This document shows positions 56,758-64,000 of a stretch of 64,000 nt of DNA, one piece after another. A program made the position numbers and the translations under genes. Source of the DNA: Gloeophyllum trabeum ATCC 11539 (taxonomy: Eukaryota; Basidiomycota; Agaricomycetes; Gloeophyllales; Gloeophyllaceae); the NCBI RefSeq assembly GCF_000344685.1, contig NW_006920422.1, positions 486,521 to 550,520 of the forward strand, given 5' to 3'. The notes below the pieces were generated by a model. It saw only the letters and a program-made list of their open reading frames with translations, searched no databases and was not told where the DNA came from. Position 1 is the stretch's first letter, and each line of letters begins with the position of its first letter.

Positions 56758-57370
56758 CTATCATTGAGGGGGTTCTGCAAAAAGTATCGAATTCGGCCGT
56801 AGCATTCCACACACTTGACGGATTCTTATCGGATCTTCCGCATATTGTGTGTAACTTAGTGATGAACGTCCTCATTATTTTTGTGCATTTTTATGCAGCC
56901 TGTGGAACGTAGGAGAGAGATGCCGGTTCATGTAGGGGGTTCTGCAAAAAGGCGTCACATGCGGTCACAGTGGGATCTCGCCGCGAGCGATGTCACGCTT
57001 TTGTCACGATATGGGCCCGGGAGATGTGCAAAGTTGCCTCTCTATCTCGACACGCTCATTATTTACTCTATCGGGCTGGTGTATTGTACTGTAGACGGCA
57101 TATTCATGATATCCCAAGCCATTCCGCTGCAGTCCGTTGAGAGCATCACGAGAGATCTAGTGGACACTGTTTCTTTCCCATGGCCTACAGGACCCGTTTT
57201 CTCTCCCTCTTTTCAACCACAGCAGATATTCCCATTCTGACTTGGCAGAGGGTCTATTCTAGTGTATATATACCTGCCTGAGCTTACCCAACATTTTTTG
57301 GTTGAGTGTGGAATGAGATATAAGGGGGTGAGGGGGTTCTGCAAATTTTGCAGAACCCCCTCAATGATAG
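56758..57370. mobile_element. 613-bp TIR element with TA target duplication (MITE-like)
   Basis: The ends are inverted repeats of about 25 bp, CTATCATTGAGGGGGTTCTG then CAAAA, at 56758 and its reverse complement ending at 57370. TA flanks both sides (56756-56757 and 57371-57372), as for Tc1/mariner-type insertions. The GGGGGTTCTGCAAAAAG motif recurs inside (56937). Near the right end, GAGGGGGTTCTGCAAATTTT continues as a self-complementary hairpin. No transposase frame is visible, so it should be non-autonomous. Confidence 0.8.
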
Positions 57371-57524
57371 TACGGTAACGAGGAACAGTTTACACCTTCT
57401 GCGCAAGGTGAACTAATACCAGTAGACTTAGGGTCAGAGTAGAGAGCTGCATGAAGCTTTGTGGTAAGAAGTGCTGAAAAGTCCATTGGGTTCAAATGCA
57501 CGCCTGCGCCAGGCCAACTACTTC

Positions 57525-57734
57525 NNNNNNNNNNNNNNNNNNNNNNNNNNNNNNNNNNNNNNNNNNNNNNNNNNNNNNNNNNNNNNNNNNNNNNNNNNNN
57601 NNNNNNNNNNNNNNNNNNNNNNNNNNNNNNNNNNNNNNNNNNNNNNNNNNNNNNNNNNNNNNNNNNNNNNNNNNNNNNNNNNNNNNNNNNNNNNNNNNNN
57701 NNNNNNNNNNNNNNNNNNNNNNNNNNNNNNNNNN
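57525..57734. other. assembly gap (210 N)
   Basis: A run of N. The 637 bp before it (56888-57524) are repeated after it (57735-58371), which suggests an uncollapsed contig overlap. Confidence 0.95.
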
Positions 57735-58371
57735 ATTTTATGCAGCCTGTGGAACGTAGGAGAGAGATGCCGGTTCATGTAGGGGGTTCTGCAAAAAGGC
57801 GTCACATGCGGTCACAGTGGGATCTCGCCGCGAGCGATGTCACGCTTTTGTCACGATATGGGCCCGGGAGATGTGCAAAGTTGCCTCTCTATCTCGACAC
57901 GCTCATTATTTACTCTATCGGGCTGGTGTATTGTACTGTAGACGGCATATTCATGATATCCCAAGCCATTCCGCTGCAGTCCGTTGAGAGCATCACGAGA
58001 GATCTAGTGGACACTGTTTCTTTCCCATGGCCTACAGGACCCGTTTTCTCTCCCTCTTTTCAACCACAGCAGATATTCCCATTCTGACTTGGCAGAGGGT
58101 CTATTCTAGTGTATATATACCTGCCTGAGCTTACCCAACATTTTTTGGTTGAGTGTGGAATGAGATATAAGGGGGTGAGGGGGTTCTGCAAATTTTGCAG
58201 AACCCCCTCAATGATAGTACGGTAACGAGGAACAGTTTACACCTTCTGCGCAAGGTGAACTAATACCAGTAGACTTAGGGTCAGAGTAGAGAGCTGCATG
58301 AAGCTTTGTGGTAAGAAGTGCTGAAAAGTCCATTGGGTTCAAATGCACGCCTGCGCCAGGCCAACTACTTC
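57735..58371. repeat. right copy of 637-bp gap-edge duplication
   Basis: Same sequence as 56888-57524, including most of the TIR element and its right end (58217). Probably one locus assembled twice; a true tandem copy cannot be excluded. Confidence 0.85.
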
Positions 58372-58895
58372 GGAAGCGCCCTTGCGATGTGCGATATGAA
58401 GAGTGACGGCAACATATCTTTGACCAGCAGGATCCGGAGCATAGTCAAGCATACCAGAGAGAAGTTTATCAAGCCTGTACTGGCTCCTCGGAGCGGAGCC
58501 GTGTGTGTGGATATTATTTGTTCCGCATCCCGCACGAGCGCTGGCGTATCGCAGGGGCCATCGTACACTGCGTGTAATTGCTCAGAAGTACATGCCAACA
58601 CTGTGCTCGTTGTCTCGAAGAAATGGGTGGAACGCGAACGCTGGTGTGGCATGGCTGGCACACCCGTCCTGGGCCGCGCCACCGAGCTGTTCTTAGCCAG
58701 CTTATCTAGGCGACGACGCGACCCCGCATGCCATCACGCGCGTTTGCAATTGCCTATCTCCCCTCCAGCTTGAGTCCTGTCAGTGGAGAAGATTTCATTG
58801 CGAGATGCGGTATTTAAGCATTGGGCCCGAGAGCAAGCTGGCGGGGCGTTCGTTCTTCTCCCGTGTCCTCGCGAGCTGAGTGTCGACGGAGCAGT
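58372..58895. other. upstream region of NCS1 permease 1
   Basis: GCGGTATTTAAGCATT at about 58806-58821 may be the TATA region of the next gene. A frame open across this stretch (58318-58773) begins inside the repeated segment and has no family likeness. Confidence 0.45.
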
Positions 58896-61334
58896 ATGAG
58901 CAGCTTGTTACGCCGCCTCGAAGTCTCCCATAAACGCGGGTTGAGCCACAGTCAGACGTTCTTGGAGGTGGGTGCTAGTACTGTTATTCTTGGTCTGCTT
59001 GTGAAATCCTGATCGTATGGTTCCGGCGATAGAACGAAGATCTGCTCCCGGTACCCGCAGAGCAGAGGACATGGGACAAATGGAACTTTGTAGCATTGTA
59101 CGATTGACCCCAGTTGCTGCATTTAACTTCTTTATTTATTAACTCCATCGGAATAACAGCTGGATCGCTGATAGTTTCAATGTCAATACGTACGCCTATC
59201 ACCGCTCACTAGCGAAACTTCCGGCTGATAGTCTTTAGATGGATGATCGTATCCTCCATGATCCAGCTCGGGATGTCCTGGTGGCAGGCGTGGATCTGCG
59301 TGTGGATCGGGTACGGGGTTGCCGCGCCCTTCCTTGTTCTGAATGCGCGCCCGGGCGCGGTGCACCACGTCACGTTCCCGGTGGTCGCCCGGACGAGCTT
59401 CGGGTTGTGGGGATCGCTGTGGACAACGCTGAACCGAGGCGTGATGGCTTGGTGAGCACATCTCCATATTTCGAGAATGCGTGATCGCCGACGCTCCGTT
59501 AAGTATATGGTATGGCGTGCAAGCTTCCATAGGAGGGAGCTGCATGCTTGTCATGCTGCGAGCTATGTGGCCTAGCATCAATAACATACGTGAGTCACAG
59601 AGTTCATTTATTTTGGTGCTGGGTATGAACACGATTTCCGTGACAAGCAAACCATCTCCCCGCGTCATCGGGCACGACCTCGCGCGATTTCCTGGGCTTC
59701 TTCCTCTTCTGGCTGATCTCCCTCCCGGCGATCTGGTTCCCCGTGCACAAAATGTAAGCCGATCATTGCGTTCTCATCTTGCGCAGACATTTACACAGTT
59801 CAGCCGCCACCTCTTCACGGTCAAGTCCATCGTGGTCCCGATAGCCGCCATCGTCTTCTTCGTGTGGTGCATCGTGAAGGCTAAGGGCGTAGGCCCGATC
59901 GTGCGCCAGCCAGCCACGATCCACGGGTCGGAGCTCGGGTGGGCGATGGTGACGAGCCTCATGTCGTGCATCAGCAATATGGCGACGCTCGTTGTGTGCG
60001 TGCTCCCCACGGGCGGATTCTCGCTGGTGCTCATATAGAATTGTCTTCATGCGCCATTAGGAATGGCCCGGACTTCGCATCCCGCGCGAGCCGCCCGTCC
60101 GCAGCGGTGCTCCCGCAGCTGATCACGATCCCGCTGGCGACGTCGATCATTAGCTTCATCGGGATCATCGTGAGCTCGTCGTCGCAGGTCATCTACGGGG
60201 AGGCGGTGTGGTCGCCCATCGACCTCCTGGGGATGTTCTTGGATGGAGAGCCGTCCCACGCAACGCGGTTTGGTGTACGTCGTGTGTTAGTATGAATGGA
60301 GACGTGTATGAGTGACGCGCTGTTTCCAGGTTTGGTTCATTGCCGCTTCATTCATAATCGCGCAGGTGAGCTTCTCCGGCTTAGTATTACCCTGTAAATG
60401 TTCATATGATTACTCTGTGATTGTGCACGTAGCTCGGGTAAGAACTGTGTGGAATGCATGGTGGGGCAGGAGATGACGCAGTCAACAGGACCAACATATC
60501 GGCGAACTCGGTCAGCGCAGGCTGTGATCTGACCTCGCTGTGCCCACGATATATCGTACGTATCGATGCCCTCTTCCGCTGATGCTCTGGAAGTCTGATC
60601 GTCTCCCATAGAATATCCGGCGAGGGGGGTATATCGCTGCCATAGTTGGGCTATGCATGTGCCCGTGGAATCTGCTCAGGAGCAGCAACAATTTCACCAC
60701 GTATTTGTCGGCGTACTCGGTTTTCCTGAGTTCCATCGCGGGAGTAATGGTGCGGCCACCGTCTTGCCGGTCTATCACATCTACAAGGCTAAACGCGCAT
60801 ACAGATCACCGAATATTGGATCATTCGGCGGGGGCATTACCGAGTTGCTGACCTGTACTCTACTCGACGAGATGGGTGGTATTGGTACACTTTCGGAATC
60901 AATCCTAGGTACGTTGCATGGGATGCAGATGGAACGCATATACTGATGCGTGCATCCCTCGTAGAGCGTATGCCGCATATATCTCGGGAATCCTCATCAA
61001 TGTTGTCGGCTTCGCTGGAGTTAGTGCGTACCCGTCCAACAGATACTTATCCCCCAGCATTTACTAAGTCGTCAAATTGCTAGCGGGCCAAACCGTCCCT
61101 CTCGCGGCTACCAGGATTTATCAAATGTCGTTCTTCACCGGCTTCGGGGTCTCGGCACTCGTATACTGGTTGCTGAACCGCGTGTTCCCCGCACCCGGCG
61201 CGTCACGTAAGTTCGAGGAAGTTGATGTATCCGAGCAGGTGGACAGCCCTGCGTACTCCCGGGAAGAATCCGATGCTGAGAGTAAGAGCATGGGGAAGAA
61301 GAGTATTGAGGATGTCGAAGTGCGTGCCGTCTAG
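58896..61334 (+). CDS. NCS1 nucleobase/allantoin-type permease, gene 1
   Basis: A multi-exon integral membrane symporter of the NCS1 family (uracil, allantoin, thiamine or nicotinamide riboside uptake in yeasts, Fur-type branch). It starts [20 protein letters not shown]. Next are [70 protein letters not shown] and [80 protein letters not shown] and [18 protein letters not shown] follow. A charged C-terminal tail ends EDVEVRAV. Splice borders link all blocks in frame and I saw no defect. The substrate cannot be assigned. Confidence 0.86.
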
Positions 61335-62011
61335 ATGGATAATAGAGATGAAAAGACGACTACGGTGTAAACTACTAATGAGTGACGAAATCAAAAGTAT
61401 CTTTGGATGTTCTCTTCGTCTTTTGCGTTCCATTGTCGTTGTGCGCATGCAGGGACTAGGAAAGGTGAGTGCAGTCTACATATATTACCGTTACGTATTG
61501 AACTGACGTTGGTATATGGTTCGGTGGCTATAGAAGAGATGTGTTATGTCTGGCGCTCCTCTGCCATGGTCCCGGCCATTTATCGCTCTATACGGAAGCC
61601 AAGACAGGGACAGCAAAGCAGATGTTCCTGGCTCCCGAACTTCTCATGTGCATGCGGTCTTGCAACTTCAACTAGTACTATTGTATGCTTTCGTAAGGTT
61701 GTCGCAGACCGGATGCCCAAGATCGATAGGTTTGGAGAAACTTTACACCATTTACACCTTTGTATCAGAGAAGATTCTGACCATCAGGGTATCGGGCACC
61801 CGACATCCACTGTCCCACTCGGCTTGGTAAAGGGAGCACTCCTGTGCCGAATGGAAGTCAGACTCCCGTGAGCATTTGATGTTGCTTCCGCTTTTATCTT
61901 ATCATTGTGGATAACAAGATTAGAACCGTTCTTTGAGCCATGTACTTTAAGTACTCTGCAAGGATCGGGCACACGGCTGACTGACTGTCGCCTGATCGCG
62001 TCCAACTTGTC
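61335..62011. other. spacer between the NCS1 genes
   Basis: A tandem spacer holding the 3' end of gene 1 and the promoter of gene 2. No further coding feature is supported. Confidence 0.5.
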
Positions 62012-64000
62012 ATGAAGAGCCTTCTGGAGCTGCTGGAGGTTTCCCACAAACCAGGCTTGACATGGACTGAGACATTCCTTGAGGTAAGTGGCATCCTTTA
62101 CTACTGATTTTGTTTTCCTAATCTTCGGTCACTAGAATGAAGACTTGGTCCCTGTTCCCCAAGAACAGCGAACATGGGGCCACTGGAATTACATCTCTTT
62201 GTGCGCAGTCTACATTCCATTGCTAGTACTTCAGAGGTGTTGACCATGAGTGTAGTTGGGTCACGTCGAGCTACAACGTCAACACGTGAGGACCCGTCCT
62301 TCGTCTCTGGGCCAGCCATAATCTCCAGCCTTATGCTAGATGGATGATCGTCTCTTCGATGATCCAACTCGGCATGAACTGGTGGCAAGCATGGATATGC
62401 GTCTGGGTGGGGTACGCAGCGGTCACCCCCTTCCTGATATTGAACTGCCGAGCCGGGGCTGTATTTCACATCACCTTCCCTGTGGTGGCGCGAACCAGTT
62501 TCGGCATGTGGGGTTGTCTGTGGACCACGTTCAATCGCGGTGCTATGGCTTGGTACGCTGCGAGTCCTTTCTCGTCGACATTGGGAAACAAAGCTGACTC
62601 GAGGCCGTTGCACTCTTAGCATATGGTATGGCGTGCAAGCCTCGATCGGTGGAAACTGCGTTCTGGTCATGCTCCGGGCGATGTGGCCGAGCGTCAATAA
62701 TATTCGTACGTCTTCGCCGAACCCGAGAAAGGTACCAAAGTCACGCGCGCACGTCTGTTCAGCGAACCACCTCCCGGCTTCGGCAGGCATCACCTCCCGC
62801 GACTTCTTCTGCTTCTTCCTCTTCTCGCTCATCTCTCTGCCCTTCATCTGGTTCCCCATTCACAAGATGTACGTTTCCCACCATATTGCATGACGGCATC
62901 ACCCTCTCATCTGCCCTAAGCCGTCACTTCTTCACGGTAAAGTCTATCTTGGTGCCCATCGCGGGTATGACCTATTTCGTGTGGTGCATCATCAAAGCCA
63001 AGGGACTCGGACCCATCATTAGCCAGCCCGCCACCATCCATGGATCGACGCTCGCGTGGGCGATGCTCGCGAGCATGATGTCCTGCCTCAGTAACAAGTC
63101 AACATTGATCGTGTACGTCCACTCCCGTTTCTTCTACTATACTTTCCCACCGATTCTCATCGCGACTTAGCAATGGGCCTGATTTTGCCTCGCGCGCAAC
63201 CTATCCCTCCGCCATCGCGATCCCGCAGTTGGTCGCGGTCCCGCTCGGCAACGCGATAATCAGCTTCTTCGGGATCATTGTGAGCTCGTCCTCGCAGGTC
63301 ATCTATGGAGAGCCCATTTGGTCGCCAGTGGATCTGCTGGGGCGTTTCTTGGACGGCGAGCCGTCGCACGCTACGCGATTGGGGGTGCGTATCCTTTATT
63401 CTTCGGAGGATATCAACGCTTATGTTGTACCTGTGAAGGTCTGGTTTATTGCCATCGGTTTCATAATTGCTCAGGTACGCCGTGTGCCTCACAAAATTGA
63501 CCGGCATCCCTTCGTGACTGATCTCCCTCATAGATAGGGTAGGCGACCTGTGAGTATGGGAGACTCAGCCGCCTGATACCGCTTCAGAACCAACATCGCC
63601 TCCAACTCTATCAGCGCAGGCTGCGACCTCACTTCCCTCTGTCCGCGCTTCATCGTACGTCCTTGCCCTACATCTCTACCTTTCCCACTCCTTTCCCCCT
63701 TCCCATTACCTGATCCATTTGCTCAGAACATCCGGCGCGGCGGGTACATCGCCGCCATCGTCGGCTTCTGCATGTGCCCGTGGAACCTGCTCAAGAGTAG
63801 TAACAAATTCACTGCTTACCTCTCCGCGTACTCGGTGTTCCTCTCCTCCATCGCGGGGGTCATGGTGCGTGTCTTCACCAGACATTTCCCTCCAAGTGTG
63901 GTTTTAAGTTGGGAGCTGATGAATGGTTGGGGCGGAAGGTGACGGACTACTGGGTGGTGAGAAGGGGCCATTATAGAGTCGGGGATCTGTATTCAATGCG
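62012..64000 (+). CDS. NCS1 permease, gene 2 (cut by window end)
   Basis: A tandem paralogue of gene 1 with the same exon order. It starts [20 protein letters not shown]. Next are [30 protein letters not shown] (where gene 1 has [10 protein letters not shown]), [40 protein letters not shown] and [80 protein letters not shown] and [12 protein letters not shown] are present before the window ends. The frame is intact as far as can be seen. The differences in the first helix could alter substrate range. Confidence 0.84.

Noticed and set aside
57482..57500. GGTTCAAATGC resembling a tRNA B box
   Set aside because: No matching A box or cloverleaf could be drawn around it.
57461..58087. Open frames across the second N-gap
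   Set aside because: Same artefact; the readable part lies inside the TIR element.
58318..58773. 151-codon open frame before NCS1 gene 1
   Set aside because: It begins inside duplicated gap-edge sequence, has no recognisable domain and lies in the probable promoter.

Overview
The window is eukaryotic DNA from a filamentous fungus, most likely a basidiomycete (Agaricomycete). Genes are split by many short introns of about 45-70 bp with GT..AG borders and are closely spaced on both strands. Recognisable products are typically fungal: DHA2 and BSC6-like MFS transporters, PWP2, an ELYS-domain protein, a Ran1-type kinase, Mug135-like proteins and NCS1 permeases. No bacterial operons, CRISPR arrays, rRNA or convincing tRNA genes were seen. 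I cannot assign a genus.

Layout. 0.7-3.4 kb: DHA2 drug-type MFS transporter (-). 4.5-5.3 kb: CCDC137-like basic nuclear protein (+). 5.9-8.2 kb: first divergent pair of a small CBM5/12-like protein (-) and an APH-fold kinase-like protein (+). 8.2-14.3 kb: gene-poor, repeat-bearing DNA. 14.3-15.7 kb: lone APH gene (+). 16.1-17.7 kb: decayed class-C beta-lactamase-like gene. 18.1 kb: 72-residue disordered protein. 18.7-20.0 kb: RmlD/MAT2B-like reductase (-), divergent from PWP2 (20.2-23.5 kb, +). 23.6-35.6 kb: a cluster with three more divergent APH/CBM-like pairs, one extra CBM-like gene, and an assembly gap with duplicated edges. 36.1-40.3 kb: serine racemase-type PLP enzyme and ELYS-like protein. 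40.4-47.8 kb: MFS transporter, PITH protein, mitochondrial uS5, Ran1-like kinase. 49.0-53.9 kb: tandem-duplicated Mug135-like genes beside glucosamine-6-phosphate deaminase. 55.2-56.0 kb: KEN-box protein. 56.8-58.4 kb: 613-bp TIR element and a second gap with duplicated edges. 58.9-64.0 kb: two tandem NCS1 permeases, the second cut by the window end.

Main discovery candidate. Four APH-like genes are each head-to-head with a gene for a 71-73-residue protein. The small genes all have three exons, with exon 2 always 23 nt and exon 3 always 42 nt. The proteins share the spacing W-x5-[WY]-x2-[GNR], then Y-x-C, H-x-S, PP and YW, which resembles a compact chitin-binding CBM5/12 fold without a signal peptide. 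The pairs fall into two subtypes, and the APH subtype always matches the small-protein subtype. This suggests inheritance as cognate two-gene cassettes. A fifth, more diverged small gene and a fifth, more diverged APH gene each stand alone. I know of no described function for such a cassette.

Two N-gaps (26638-27078 and 57525-57734) have near-identical sequence on both sides (921 and 637 bp). This most likely reflects uncollapsed contig overlaps rather than real tandem duplications.
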